64,000 nucleotides of DNA from Gambelia wislizenii (GCA_030847615.1 JAUMIR010000001.1:288636187-288700186), one strand, 5' to 3'; shown: positions 11,947 through 23,025, counted from the stretch's first letter. The notes: generated by a model from the sequence alone, not told the origin. Translations and numbers: made by a program.

Positions 11947-12710
11947 CATCCTACAGGGACCGCTCTGTGTGTGTGGCTTGCCCTATAGGTAATGTTCTCT
12001 TTTGCTCTTTTTTCCAGCATCACACTAAGCATTAGGGCTTGGACACCAGCTTGAATATAATTTCAGTGACCACTTTTTCTCCCCTGTTGCCATTTTGAGT
12101 TCAGTTCCAGTAAGTACCAATGGGAAATTCCTAGAGGCTAAGGCATTTTCAGTGAATTAGCATCCAGTGACACAGAAGTCTTTGTGTAGCAGTTAGTTGT
12201 AACTTGACTCAAAATGCATATTTGGGGATTACTGACAAGACTAGCTTTGTTTTTTATGCTAATAGCAAAAAAAAAAAATAAATCTTGGAATCTCTTGCAT
12301 TTTCATGATCAAAGCTGACCACCATGAATGTGTCTGGAATCACTAATGAGTGACAGAATTTCCAGAGACAATCATATTTCATAGATTTTTAAAAATCACT
12401 TTTTTCTAAAATAGACTCTTTTAGAAAGATTCTCTTTGGGGGTATATACACACATACTCACAGCTCCTTTTCTAACACAGTGTTTGATATACTGTTCATC
12501 AAATATTTATCAGTTACAAGGTTTTTGACTCCTTTCAAAAAGCATGCCAGACACCTATTAAAAGAAGCTTGCTTATGCAGAGTCAGTCTATGGGCTCCTC
12601 TAGATCTGAATTAACTACTTGGGTTAATAGCAACTCTGTGTGGTCTTAAACAAAGGGTCCCAATTCTGTCATTTAACTTGACTACAGAGTGGAACTTTAA
12701 CTCTGTGCAT
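11947..12710. other. No recognised gene or element
   Basis: AT-rich spacer with a poly-A run near 12268-12279. No gene or named repeat is supported. Confidence 0.4.
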
Positions 12711-13343
12711 ACTCTCTGGCTTTTCTTCGCAAATGAAGATTCAGGAAGGACTCCTCCCGCGTTTTCTGCAAGCGCGCTGATGACTAAAAAGGCCAATCCG
12801 AGATAGACAAGTCCGGTTACAGAAAGCACAGCAGAAGGTTTTCTTGGGTGATGTTTCTGGGTTGTGATTCTTTCTGCGTTGACATTTCTCTTCAAGACTT
12901 GTTCGGCGTGAGTTCTCAAATAAAGCTGCAGCATTGTGGATAGTGCGTCTCCATGCCTCCCGATGTGAGGCCAGGGTGGACCATTGTTGGTGATCAATTT
13001 GGCCAAGCCTGAGATGTAGTTTCAGAGAGTCCTTGTATCGCTTTTTTGGAGCACCCCTCTTATGCTGACCCGTGGCGAGTTCACCGTAGAGTACTATTTT
13101 TGGGAGGCGATGGTCCTCCATCCTAGAAACGTGCCCTGCCCAGCGCAGCTGTGTTCTCAATATCATGGCCTCAGTGCTGGTGATCCCTGCTTGCTCAAGG
13201 ACAGCAACATTCATCACATAGTCAGTCCAGTGTATATTTAGGATTGTGCATAAACAGCACTGATGGAAGCGTTTGAGGAGTCGTAAGTGGTTGCGATAGG
13301 TGACCCATGTTTCAGACATACAGTAGCATATATACACCACCAT
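12711..13343 (-). pseudogene. RTE/Jockey-type LINE, 3' end with C-terminal domain
   Basis: A 200-residue minus-strand frame (12741-13343) covers the end of a non-LTR retrotransposon polyprotein. It runs from SETWVTYRNHLRLL through LRWAGHVSRMEDHRLPK to a terminal zinc-finger-like segment, FCCAFCNRTCLSRIGLFSHQ, with C-x2-C and H/C partners. The 3' terminus, read on the plus strand as ACTCTCTGGCTTTTCTTCGC, is shared with the copies at 40307 and 47800-51863. It lacks the endonuclease and the RT catalytic core, so it is a 5'-truncated dead copy. The exact clade is unresolved. Confidence 0.85.
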
Positions 13344-14492
13344 TTAACTGAAGCTTAATGTGGGAGTCTTCTAGCCACAGCTTGGAAGGCTACTTTCCAA
13401 AATCAATACCTCAACAAACAGGTAATTGCCATTATAGCTACCATTAAAAATAAGCTCACTTCCCTGTTTCCCACAAGTCACTAAACCGTTACTATAAGGT
13501 TACTGTTTGAAGAAATCTGAAAGCACTCTCTCCTTCCATCCATTTTGTTGTTGGCTCAACAAGCACAACAAAGCAAAAAAACTGCAACATAATGTGCAAC
13601 ACAAACCAGCATTTGAGCGATGCGATGTTTTACACCCATAAATTGGTGGGGCCACCCCATATAACTGCAAAAGTTACTAAAATTTAGAGTTACTCAACAA
13701 AAAGAGTGGTATTACCCTTTGTTAAGTTACTGAACTCCGTTAACACCTACTCACAAGTACAACAGACATTGATTAAGATTGCTTTATTGTCAGGATATAG
13801 ATGCATATGGTAACACTGCATAGACAGTTCTGAGGCTTTGGTGCCAAAGCCCTTCGTTAATACATTCTGCCAGTTTCAATTTCTCACCACCAGCACCACC
13901 ACCACCACCTGGTCATTATAGTTATCTATACTTATGCAAGCCTCCTTAAACATCCCCAAGCAGCCAGTGACCTTGGTGCACGGGGAGCCATCTCTCCAAC
14001 ACATACCAGGCCCAGCTCCCAGAATGCCCTCTGCTCATGTCAGGTCATTGGTATAATGAGACACAGGCCCAGCAATGCTAACTACTACATATCCCAGCTA
14101 CCTAAGCACAAAAAACAAACAGCATTTTAAATAGCAAACAGCACCAGCGGCCTGACAGTTACAGGCATAAGGTAATATACCGTAATCATGTTCAGAATGG
14201 ATAAGAGGAATTAATTACCAGCAACCCTTTATTTTTTACTAGTTACTTCCCAGCTCTGCTGTATCAGCCCCCTCCCAGTCCTTGTTGGACTTTAACTTGC
14301 ATTAGCCAAGATGGGCAATGGTCAAAAAGGTGGGGAACTGCAGTCCCAATAGCACTGATTCCTCCACCCATGTGATGGAAGGAAAAACTCTCCTTACTTC
14401 TGCTGTACTGCTGCATAACTAGGCTACTACTGTATCCAGAGTTCAGCATTGTGGCCAGGCCATTCATGCTTGTAGGCCTTCCTCTACCAGTA
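13344..14492. other. Mostly unclassified; GTTAC-rich repeat trace
   Basis: At about 13380-13460 the words TACTTTCCAAAA, GGTAATTGCCATTATAGCTA and CATTAAAAATAA resemble two other loci (about 19110-19230 and 34330-34470), suggesting an old dispersed repeat with GTTACT-like motifs. A short (CAC)n stretch lies near 13890-13912. There is no gene. Confidence 0.3.
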
Positions 14493-15034
14493 CAGTTGTC
14501 CCTTGGAATTTGCAGGTTTGGAATTTGCAGTTTTATGTATTTGTGGAAAGCCGCTGAGGCTTTTCTCGGCCTTCGTTCCCTGGGGGCGGGGAGCCGAAGG
14601 CTGAGCAAAACCTCAGTGGCTTTGCAGGGAAAGTGCAGCTTTCCTCTGGTTTTGTTCCATTTGGCAGGGGCAGCCTGGGCCGAGGAAAGCCTAGGCCCTC
14701 CCCTGCCCAACGGAACAAAGTGGGAGGGAAGCAGGGACGGGAGGATACGGGTGACCGCGGGGAGGCTTCGCAAGCCTCCCCGCTGCTTTGGAAGGGGCGG
14801 GGGGCAGGGGGTGGTATCAGGGAGGCTTTGCAAGCCTCCCCACTGCTTTAGAAGGGGCGGGGGGATGCGGACGGCAGTGGGGAGGCTTAGTAGGCCTCCC
14901 CACCACCTTTGAAGGGGCGGGGGGGGGGTTGGGAGGGCAGCAGCAAGGCTTTCCAGGCCCCGCTGCTTATTTGCATTTTTTCTAAATTTGCGGGGGTGCT
15001 CCGCCCGGAACCCCCGCGAATTTGAAGGGAGACT
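14493..15034. mobile_element. GC-rich non-autonomous element with Tigger-like ends
   Basis: The left end, preceded by TA, reads CAGTTGTCCCTTGGAATTTG. The right end GCGAATTTGAAGGGAGACT is its degraded inverted copy. The ends and subterminal sequence match the reverse complement of the larger element ending at 26382 (shared TGCAGTTTTATGTATTTGTG-like and GTGGAAAGCC-like words). The interior holds three tandem palindromic units spaced about 60 bp apart at 14759, 14819 and 14878, each like GGAGGCTTNGCAAGCCTCC plus GAAGGGGCGGGG. The long frame at 14264-15082 on the minus strand only reflects this GC bias and has no known domain. Confidence 0.7.
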
Positions 15035-15072
15035 CCCCATGGCTGAACACTCCCCACCCACAGTAAGCCCAA

Positions 15073-15425
15073 CTACCTCCATTTTCCTCTGCAGTTTTTC
15101 TCAGGATGGCAACAGGGAGTGACATAGTATCACTTTCTGTTGGCATTTTGACTGGGACTGCAAAAGGACTGCAAAGGAAAGCAGAGCTATTTGGGGGTAG
15201 TATGGGATTTTGGGGGGCTTGTGGGGGTTGCTTGGAGTATGTTTACATATTTTCACATGGGGGGGGGGCTTTCTGTCTGGTTTTGGGGGAAATATTTCCC
15301 AATATTTTATTTTAATTTTTTAAAAAATTGGGGAATTGGGAGATTTGTGGGAGGCTTCAAGGACCAGAAAAGAGAGGGTTTAGGGCTGCATGTAACCAGT
15401 GGGCTGAATTTGCACACTCTTGTTT
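15073..15425. mobile_element. Dispersed repeat with CCATTTTCCTCTGCAG motif
   Basis: CCTCCATTTTCCTCTGCAG followed by TCAGGATGGCAACAGG and a CATTTTGACTGGGACT stretch recurs at about 46590-46640 and 47576-47690. The right edge has GGGCTGAATTTGCACACTCT, and the locus at 41757 starts with GGTGTGGGCAACTGTG, which is roughly its inverted end. It is therefore probably one non-autonomous DNA transposon family with GTGGGCAA-type ends. Boundaries are approximate. Confidence 0.4.
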
Positions 15426-16134
15426 TAGAAGTTTAGTTTTCCATGGAGGAAAATACACCAGATTTTACTGGCTCAGCTAACTCATCATTAACTTAGTTGT
15501 TCAACAGTCTTGATTTTAAGAGTGATGTTAAGGGCTTGTAAAGCCACTTGGATAACATGGTTGTTGTGTGAAATACAATTTCTGTACATAAATAGTAAAT
15601 AGGGGAATGAACAAATATGACAACATGGTGCCAAAACACAACTGTCTATATATCAGGGTCTCAAATATGACAGCTGTGTTGGAGTAGGGGCAGGTGGAAA
15701 TTTCATTTCTGTTCAGTTCTGATAAGAATTTACCAAAATTAGCAAATGTCTTTATATTCAGGATGAAAGGAGCTTCAGGTTTAAAAATCTGAGTGTGTGA
15801 GGAAGCAAAACAGACAGATTTCCTCTTTCCTGGATTGGAGGCACTAAACTATAAAGGTCTGTAGACCACACACTATTTTAAGAAAGTGAATCTAGCAACA
15901 CCTGACAAACCGATTACTCATCATTAACTTATTTCTGATCTGCTTTTCTCATTTATAATCTGTTCCTCATATGGCATTTGGTTAGCGCTTCTGATTCAGG
16001 CTGACAGGACACATTAAACAGGTACATAGCTGGTGAAGAGATGGGCAGTGAACTAAGGCCTCCTTATTTCAGTGCATAATCTAGGTTTGGGGGAGAATCG
16101 GGGCAGATTATCATCATATATTCCTGGATTTAGG
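15426..16134. other. No recognised gene; possible conserved-looking block
   Basis: No repeat recognised. The stretch 15885-16020 is free of obvious repeat words and rich in TAAT/ATTA cores, so it could be regulatory, but sequence alone does not show this. Confidence 0.25.
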
Positions 16135-16262
16135 GTGGGAAATGTTTGGTCCTCCAGCTGTTTTGGATTTAGCTCCCAAAAATCTCAGTTAGCATGGTCA
16201 ATAATAATGGATGGTGGGAATTATAATCCAAAACATTAGCAAAGCCAAAGGTTCCCCATGTC
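16135..16262. mobile_element. Palindromic hAT-like MITE
   Basis: Inverted arms: AAATGTTTGGTCCTCCAGCT on the left and AGCCAAAGGTTCCCCATG on the right, enclosing TTTAGCTCCCAAAAATCTCA and GGTGGGAATTATAATCCAAA. It belongs to the same broad family as the copy at 22261, whose arms are better preserved. Confidence 0.55.
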
Positions 16263-16494
16263 TGCCCTGGACTTGTTCAGAGTGACTTCTTTGTTAATGA
16301 CCCAGACCAGCATCATCTTCCCAGAGGTCCCTGCAGCTCCTGCTTCTGCTGTGATCTTTTCAAACATACACTATAAACAATCTACATAATATAGGAATAT
16401 TATGGGGAAATTGTAAGAATATGGGCCAGAATTCACTTGGGCGGTTACAAATGCCTAACCTGGAGGTATGCATTTGGGAGCATTTCATATTAAT

Positions 16495-16880
16495 CACCCC
16501 TGTATATTCAACATAGGGAATGCATAGAGATCATAAAAGTTCCCCAACCCTAACTTACCAGGCAGCAGCCACTGTGATTGACAGAGGTCTGTTCTCCTGT
16601 TGACTGGGAAGCAGCTGACTGACATTTTCACACACACCCCTTGCACAAACGATCTCTGGTGTGAGGGGTTATTGTGACAGAGACCCTGCTTCTGCCTGTC
16701 ACAATGGAGTTCTCTCATGGGAGGGGGTGGAAACTTCAGTCAGCTGATTCCTGAGTGACAGAGGAATTAAAGCCCATCAATTGCAGTGGCTGTTGCCCAG
16801 TAAATGGGGTTTGGGGGACTTTCACACTCCCTATGTATCCCCTAAACTAGGGAATATGTAGGGACTGTGAATATTGTGAA
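16495..16880. repeat. Long imperfect inverted repeat
   Basis: The left arm (about 16503-16582) contains ACATAGGGAATGCATAGAGA, AAAGTTCCCCAACCC and GGCAGCAGCCACTGTGATTG. The right arm (about 16775-16850) contains the complements TTGCAGTGGCTGTTGCCCAG, GGGTTTGGGGGACTTT and CTCCCTATGTATCCCC. This is a foldback structure typical of a MITE. I did not find clean ends or a target duplication. Confidence 0.6.
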
Positions 16881-16905
16881 TATGGAACAGTCATGAATGA
16901 ATGAA

Positions 16906-17765
16906 TAAAACACCGAAATTCTGGACCAGGCCAACAACTTGTCAGGCTCATCCCTGAATTCTGGGGTTTGGAGTGGAATTCATGGAGGACCCTGACATGA
17001 GGCTGCCTCTGGCTTGTTTTCCTTGCCTAGGCCTCTGGAGGTTTTGGAGAGGGGCCAGCCCGCCTTGTTGGCCTGGGAACACTGCTTTCCGCCACGGCTC
17101 AAGGTCAAATCTTCCAGGTGCAGGCCAGGCCGTTCCTCCTCCCTACATGCCATTCTCATGCTGTGGGGGTTTATCTGGGGGTTTGTTCTAGCTGTATTCA
17201 GTTTCGTCTTTGTTTCATGTTCCTGACACACAATTCCTTGCCAATAAAGAAGTTTATTGAGTGAATGCGAGCGTGTGTGCTTGGTATATCACACAACTAT
17301 CCTGTCAGAATGCACAGAGAAGCTATTGAAATCCACAAACACCTGGACAACTTCAACAGGAAAGAAGAAACCCTAAAAGTAAACAAAATCTGGCTTCCAG
17401 TCCTGAAAAATACTAAAATCAAAACTCAACACATGCAAATGAACTTCACCTAGGGACAGGGGGATTTCCAGCAGATAATGGACCATCAGGCAAACAGACA
17501 CTAATCCTCCTTATATATCTCCCCCCAGGAACTAACCATTCAAATACACAAATTTACATATCCTCTCCAACAGGGGCTCAAAGTATATAACCCCCCCTCC
17601 ACACACACACTCCTACCCAGCCATTCTCTGAAGATGCCAGCCGCAGATGCAGGCAAAACATCAGAAAGAAACTCTTCCAGAACACAGCCTCACAGCCTGG
17701 AAAAAAACCATGGAAAACCTATGGATGCCGGCTGTGGAAGCCTTCAACTTCACGTAGTCATGAAT
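16906..17765 (+). pseudogene. Penelope-like element C-terminus, split by LTR
   Basis: Two pieces, 16906-16939 and 17294-17765, flank a solo LTR. Together they encode a peptide of the type ILDQANNYPVRMHREAIEIH followed by KHLDNFNR, a motif order typical of the end of Penelope-like proteins, downstream of or within the GIY-YIG endonuclease region. The frame ends at a stop near 17452. The downstream part contains GAAGATGCCAGCCGCAGATG and CAGGCAAAACATCAG, a phrase commonly found in Penelope-associated repeats. Only the last part of the element is present and no RT domain is visible. Assignment is by motif memory. Confidence 0.7.
16940..17293 (+). mobile_element. Solo LTR, 354 bp
   Basis: It starts with TGTCAGG and ends with TATCACA, giving the usual TG...CA ends. 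It is flanked by the perfect 5-bp duplication CAACT (16935-16939 and 17294-17298). Near its 3' part it has CCAATAAAGAAGTTTATTGA, an AATAAA polyadenylation signal in R/U5-like context. Removing the LTR and one CAACT restores an uninterrupted Penelope-like reading frame, which strongly supports the boundaries. No internal retrovirus-like genes remain, so it arose by recombination between two LTRs. The orientation is inferred from the polyadenylation signal. Confidence 0.8.
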
Positions 17766-19104
17766 TTTTTAACTCTTACATGTGTACCTACATTGCTACT
17801 GTAGTTACACATGGGCCAAATTAATCCTGGCCATGATTACATACAAATATGTGAACAACCAACTCAAACCTGTAATTAACGACAAGGAGCCATTATTATA
17901 AGAGGAGAAGGCTCTTCAGAGTTGTTTTGTGCTTCAGAGTTGTTGTTTTTTCATATAGGCAAAGGGTAAGTATGACCTAAATTACTAAGTTAAGAACATT
18001 TTGATTGTCATCCTATACTTGCTTCTTTGGGCATTGAACATGGTGAGACTTCTGAGCAGACATGTATACAGTGCAGTGGTTGATTAGTTGACATGTCTAC
18101 ATGTCAAGTAGCTTTTTACTGGTAGGATTAGTTTTTATTTTAGCTCCATCTCAGAGCATGCCATATTCTGAAGGTTCAGATCAAGGTATTATCAAACATT
18201 TTCTTTCAATTGACAAGACCTTTTTTCCTTCCTAATTTTACAAGAAGCATTTGAACCATCCCAGCTTTCAAGGAAAAGGGATATGCTTCCTTAATTTGCC
18301 GAAAACTGTGTTCTACTCTCCTCTATTTAATTTTGTTTTTATAGCATACTATAATTAAGTCTTTATTTGAAATTCATATTTAAACCATTTCCTGGTTGTC
18401 ATGGAATCGTTAGTAATGTGTGATTACATTATGTTGTCTTTTGCCAGGACACTCCTGTAAATGAGGCATTATCCTCTGAGATTTTCTTGGCTGAAAATGT
18501 GAGTAATTAAAAACGTAAACAAATATTATCCATTACATATGCCACAGTAATAAGTACTTCACTATAATACAAGTTAATGGCTCTTTAGGGATCCAGCTTA
18601 ATCCTGCTATAGCATGTTTCATAGGTGTATAAATAAACCATTTAGCTTGTGTGTGTTGTATTACACATTGTTTAAAAGGATCTGTGAAGATGGGAGAATA
18701 ATAGCCAAATTGACTGTCCAATTTTAAAGGATGCCCATCGAAAGAGGGAAAAAAATGCGGAAGACCAGCAGAGAGGAACCTGGAAGGTTTCCAAACTAGA
18801 GATGACTTGGTTGTTTAGAGCCAAGTCAAGAAATGTGGAGGAGCTCTTTCAAATCTTCCTTCAGTGGGTGTCAATGGCTTTTAGCTTTGGCAGTTAAAAA
18901 ATGATCTTTTGGATTCCTCACAGTATCACATGATGGCACAAGGAAACATGGTTTGGCTAGCTACATTTAATTAATTAGGCACTTCCCTGGTCTTTTTGGC
19001 ATTTGGCGTGAAATACAATCTACTACATATACATTGAATAAAAGCACAGAGTAAAACTAGAACATAACACTTAAACAGTGTTGATCATGGGAGCAGCCAG
19101 TTTT
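17766..19104. other. No recognised gene; possible conserved-looking block
   Basis: No repeats identified. The interval 18340-18580 is AT-rich with several TAAT/ATTA cores and no repeat words, a weak hint of a non-coding element. No exon-like frame is present. Confidence 0.25.
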
Positions 19105-19800
19105 AGAGTTAGGTAACAGCAGACTTTTGGAGATTGTTTTTTTTAAGTAAAGTTCTAAAAAATTCTCAAGCCCCCCAAAGTAGTTAGCTGCCATTACAGC
19201 TGCATTTTAAAAAAATAATAATTTTATCAATGTTTATCACAAGTAACTGTAATGTTTATTTGTAATATAGTAGAACCCCCGTATACATTGATTCATTATC
19301 CACTGATTCAATTATCCACAGGACACAAAACAGCACACCTACCATAGAGTCTTCCTAGAAAATGTGTCCTCTCTGGCCATTTTCTTGGTCCTCCAAGGCA
19401 ACTCTATGGTATTTTAAACCAGAAGTCCCATTATTTTCAATAGTGTTCGCTATTATCCACGGTTTTCGGTATCCACAGCCCCCCCATCCCAGAACTGATC
19501 CCCAGAGGATACAGGGGTCCTACTGTACCTTTATTAAAAGTGTCAGAATGATACCAGGTCATGGCCTGCCTCTGGGTGCAAAGCACAGCTAATTAGTGAG
19601 GCCACACACACACACGTAACTATAAAATGAATAAGAACAGTTATACCATAAAAGCAGTTATTATTCCATGTTACAGTTATAATGTTCCTCAGATTTCCCT
19701 TAATTTGGGGGGGGGTAATTAAAAGTAATTAATTATTTATAACAAGTTACCACCAAGTTATGTGTAACATGGAACTTCTACTTAAATATTGCTGTTAGGA
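19105..19800. mobile_element. Old GTTAC-rich dispersed repeat (host of T2 MITE)
   Basis: Words such as CAAAGTAGTTAGCTGCCATT, TACAGCTGCATTTTAA and GGGTGCAAAGCAC recur at about 34327-34540, and partly at 13380-13460. The T2 MITE at 19268 lies inside it. No ends or coding capacity seen, so this is a tentative repeat call. Confidence 0.3.
19268..19525 (+). mobile_element. Tigger-like MITE, family T2
   Basis: TA-flanked, 258 bp. The left end AGTAGAACCCCCGTATACAT pairs with the right end GGATACAGGGGTCCTACTG. The interior (GATTCATTATCCACTGATTC, CAAAACAGCACACCTACCAT, TCCTAGAAAATGTGTCC) is nearly identical to the copy at 34743. Confidence 0.85.
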
Positions 19801-19807
19801 GAGGCAA

Positions 19808-20035
19808 CAGTGGGCTCTTGGTATCTGCTCGGGTTTGCTTCTAAGACCACCCGTGGATACCAAAATCCATGGATGCTTAAATCCCATTATATACAATGTC
19901 ATAGTAAAATGGTGTCCCTAAAATAAAATGGCAAGATCAAGGTTTGCTTTTTGAAAAAAATTTTGGGTGGAATATTTTCAATCCGTGGATGGTGGAATCC
20001 ATGGATGCAGAATATGTGGATACAGAGGGCCAACT
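19808..20035 (+). mobile_element. Tigger-like MITE, family T1
   Basis: The left end CAGTGGGCTCTTGGTATCTG pairs with the right end ATACAGAGGGCCAACTG, which is followed by TA. The internal ATCCCATTATATACAATGTC and AAAATGGCAAGATCAAGG stretches match the other T1 copies. The left TA has decayed to AA. Confidence 0.75.
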
Positions 20036-20040
20036 GTATA

Positions 20041-20095
20041 TAGTTGCTGATGATGACATATACTGTATGTAGTTGCTGATGATGACATATACTGA
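20041..20095. repeat. 29-bp tandem duplication
   Basis: The 29-bp unit beginning TAGTTGCTGATGATGACATA occurs about twice in a row, just after the T1 MITE. Probably a local slippage duplication. Confidence 0.8.
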
Positions 20096-21027
20096 CAGAA
20101 CCCTCATTAATGCTGGTGAATGTATTTTAATTATCACGGCACTGGGCGGGGGGAGAAAATCCACTCATACCCCTCATACTCAGTGCAATGCTGTTCCCAG
20201 TTAGTGGTCGCGTTAGTCAGTTAATGACAGCAGCCAGTTAGTGCCCAGAGGTATATGAAGGTACCCAGGCACCATCTAGTTGCAGGTGGACTACTAGGAA
20301 ATGAGGATAGCTGTCTGCTTTCCAGACCTCCAGTGTAATGCAGAATATACCACAATGATGGAGTTCCAAGAAAGTAATAGCTCTTCCTTTTTCCTTGCTG
20401 CTCAACTGAAGCTTGATGGTGGCAGGGCACCTCCTCGTCCCCTTGGCTGCTAATTGGCTATGGGGGTGCATTCCCAGTGCCCGCAAGCTAAAGAACATGG
20501 AAGACCTCTGCAGTAACACTAGTGGGAGTTTTACACTCCACCAGTTTTATTGTTGATCTTGGGCCAAGGCAATTCAAATAATAAAGCGATTTTTTAAAAA
20601 GGAGGTGTAACATACTGAAACAGCATCTGATACGTTATGATATCCTGGAGAGTACTGTGATCATAAAGCCCCAGCGAAGACCTTTCCTGGTTAGAAGCAA
20701 CAGCTGGTAGTCACAAAAATACACCTCCCTTCTCCCTTCCCCTTCCACCTCTCTTACTGGACTGTGCCTTCTGTGAGATTCAGAAATGTATCAGCTGGCC
20801 AGAAAACTGTTGAAAAGTTAGAACTTCCTTCCAAAGCTACAAAATTGATCCAGATCTGTTGAGAGCAGCCTAGTTTGCTTTGACCAAGGTCCGCTTTGCT
20901 TAGAGGGAAGTCTGAATGCTTCCACAATGGCGTATTCCAGTTCCCTGTTCAGTCTAAAGAGGAGATTGGCTACTAGTGCTTACGTTCATATACTCTCTCT
21001 CTTCTCTGTCACTTCTCCCCCACTCTG
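20096..21027. other. No recognised gene or element
   Basis: Spacer without a named repeat or coding signal. Confidence 0.35.
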
Positions 21028-21623
21028 GAGAGTATCAGACAGGAACAAAAAAAGTGTTTCTGTCCCACAATCTCCTCTCCCGCCCCTGTCACAGAACAAT
21101 AACAAAAAGTTTCAGACCTACCTTTAGTGGCATCACAGGGCAGCCCAGGAGTGAACGGAGCTCTAACGGAGTTCCTTTCACTTCCTGTATTGAAATCCCA
21201 GCTGTTCTCGCAAGAAGATGAGAGCTCAGGAAATTCAAAAATAAACAGGAAAATGCAACACTAAAAGTTACACCAAGCACAAAAACAAACTTTAAACATT
21301 ACAAGTAACCCAGGGAAGGTACAAAAATGAGTTTCACTTACCTGGATGTCCCGATCTCACCAGGAAGTGTTCTGGCACGGTCCTCCCACTAAGGATGGAA
21401 TCGCACCAGCATAACAGGGCATCTTTTCACTCGCAGGACATTCTGTGAAAGAAACAGAACAGGGGATCCATTGATGGCTTAGCCCATCAATAAAAAGCAG
21501 CACTGGCGTAATGACAGCCAAACAGGAGCATTACAAGAGGGGAACGACATCATGGGAAAGAGCAGCTCTTGAGCAATCTCCTGGCGCTGTGGTAACGCCA
21601 TATTTAGAGTGTCTGATAATTTC
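21028..21623. mobile_element. Non-autonomous DNA transposon with perfect 5-bp TSD (group F5)
   Basis: Bounded by the perfect direct repeat CTCTG (21023-21027 and 21624-21628). The left end GAGAGTATCAGACAGG pairs with the inverted right end GAAATTATCAGACACT. The interior shares long inverted-orientation similarity with the element at 52310: AACAAAAAGTTTCAGACCTA, AAGTAACCCAGGGAAGGTAC and ACTTACCTGGATGTCCCGAT all have complements there. A short hairpin, ATTGATGGCTTAGCCCATCA, sits at 21470-21491. There is no transposase. Superfamily unknown; hAT variants with 5-bp duplications are one possibility. Confidence 0.8.
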
Positions 21624-21687
21624 CTCTGTTTTTTCCAGTCCCTTCTCTCTCACACACACTCCTCTTTCTCCTCACTGAGGTTGCTGC

Positions 21688-22114
21688 CACAATGCAGGAA
21701 TAATGCAGTTTGACACTACAGTTGTCCCTTCACATTCGCTGGGGTTTGGTTCCAGGACCCCCCGTGAATACCCAAATCCGTGAATACTCAAGTCCCATTA
21801 TATGCAATGGCAGAGCAAAATGGTGTCCCTTATATAAGATGGCAAAATCAAGGTTTGCTATTAGGATTGTTATTTTTTTAAGAATATTTTTCAAGCCGTG
21901 AATACTCAAATACTCCGTGAATGTCAAATCCGTGAATGTGGAGGGACAACTGTACTTTCACTGCCATGGAATTCTGGGATTTGTAGTTTTGTGAGACATT
22001 TAGCCTTCTCTGTCAGAGAGCTCTGGTGCTACAACAAACTACAAATCCCAGGATTCTATAGTATGGAGCCATGATCATTAAAGCAGTGTCAAACTGAATT
22101 ATTTCTGCAGTGTG
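21688..22114. mobile_element. Palindromic hAT-like MITE interrupted by T1 MITE
   Basis: The termini CAATGCAGGAATAATGCAGT and TGAATTATTTCTGCAGTG are inverted repeats. The interior arms GAATTCTGGGATTTGTAGTT and AACTACAAATCCCAGGATTC fold back around TTCTCTGTCAGAGAGCTCTG. The left arm is broken after GCAGTTTGACAC by the TA-flanked T1 element at 21719-21952. With that insert removed the host is about 190 bp. Its hAT assignment rests on resemblance to known palindromic families; no clear 8-bp duplication was found. Confidence 0.75.
21719..21952 (+). mobile_element. Tigger-like MITE, family T1 (nested)
   Basis: TA-flanked, 234 bp, with termini CAGTTGTCCCTTCACATTCG and GTGGAGGGACAACTG. It is the closest relative of the 11009 copy, including CAAGTCCCATTATATGCAAT. 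It sits inside the palindromic MITE and is therefore younger than it. Confidence 0.85.
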
Positions 22115-22260
22115 TCAGCATACATATGGTAGATATCTGCATGATAAAGAGGCCTACTTTCAATAAGCTGTCCTAATTTTTTTGCTTGGGCCTTCAGATA
22201 TTGCTGTTGTACTCCAGACATTTGGCCAAAAATAATGTTAGTCTTTCATAGTAAAGTAAG

Positions 22261-22378
22261 GCTGGAAAATGTTTGGCCCTGCAGAAATTGTTGAACCTCA
22301 ACTCCACTGGTTACACTTGCTAGGGCTGGTGGCTTTCAGTGCCCAGCAATATTTGGAGGGCCAAACATTTCCCAGCCC
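22261..22378. mobile_element. Palindromic hAT-like MITE
   Basis: The arms GCTGGAAAATGTTTGGCCCT and GGAGGGCCAAACATTTCCCA are near-complementary, enclosing TTGCTAGGGCTGGTGGC. It belongs to the same broad family as the copy at 16135. Confidence 0.65.
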
Positions 22379-22599
22379 AGCTGTAAAGAATGGGAAACAG
22401 AATAAAAACTGGCTACTAGCCAAAAGGTTTTGGGTGATCTTGAGATTTAATGGAAAATTATGTTGGTCAAAATGAAATTTCTGTGTGTTTTGTTAAGCTG
22501 AGAGCATGAGACTGAGCTTCAAACTTTTTGTTATATATCAGTATTTTCTTGATTTCACATTGCTTTTCTAAAATGAGGTAGGGCCTGATAGATTGTTGT

Positions 22600-22830
22600 T
22601 TTGTTAAACAACAGATTGGGCCCTAAATGTCTGCAGAAGACTATCCCAGCAGGCCAGCCCGTTGCTCCAGCTGCTGGTCCGCCATGCTCTTCTGGCTCCA
22701 GAAAGGAGTCTCTCACCTTATGACTAAGGCTGGTCACATGCAGGAGGCCTTGGTCACATGTTGTGGCCGGCTTCCTAAATGCTGAGAGAACATGGAAGAT
22801 GGTGACAGCAGTAGCTGCACTGGCGTGCCT
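22600..22830. repeat. Inverted-repeat segment related to 23299 element
   Basis: AAGGCTGGTCACATGCAGGA and GGCCTTGGTCACATG recur almost unchanged within the TIR element at 23299-23821, along with flanking words about AGAGACTCC/GAGAGTCTC arms. It is probably an incomplete member of the same family. Its ends are not resolved. Confidence 0.45.
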
Positions 22831-22984
22831 GTCAGGACTTCCTCCCAGTTTGTATAGGTAACAGGGTAGGAACAGACCTGATCTATGGCCAGGATATACC
22901 AGCTAACGTATGCCCTTCCCAAACAGGTTTGCCGTGTGACAACTTTGATTTTAATGGCTGGCCTATTTCTGGCTCTGGGTCAAT

Positions 22985-23025
22985 CTATTGTTTATTTGTT
23001 TATATCTCACCTTTCTCCCAGTATA
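22985..23025 (-). mobile_element. L2-type LINE 3' tail
   Basis: TTGTTTATATCTCACCTTTC and TCCCAGTATAGGGAC are the complement of the GGGAGAAAGG...ATATAAA tail seen at 2480 and 23860. Only the terminus remains. Confidence 0.45.

Noticed and set aside
14264..15082. A 272-residue minus-strand frame and several plus-strand frames
   Set aside because: They lie over the GC-rich palindromic array of a Tigger-ended element; low stop density is due to composition.
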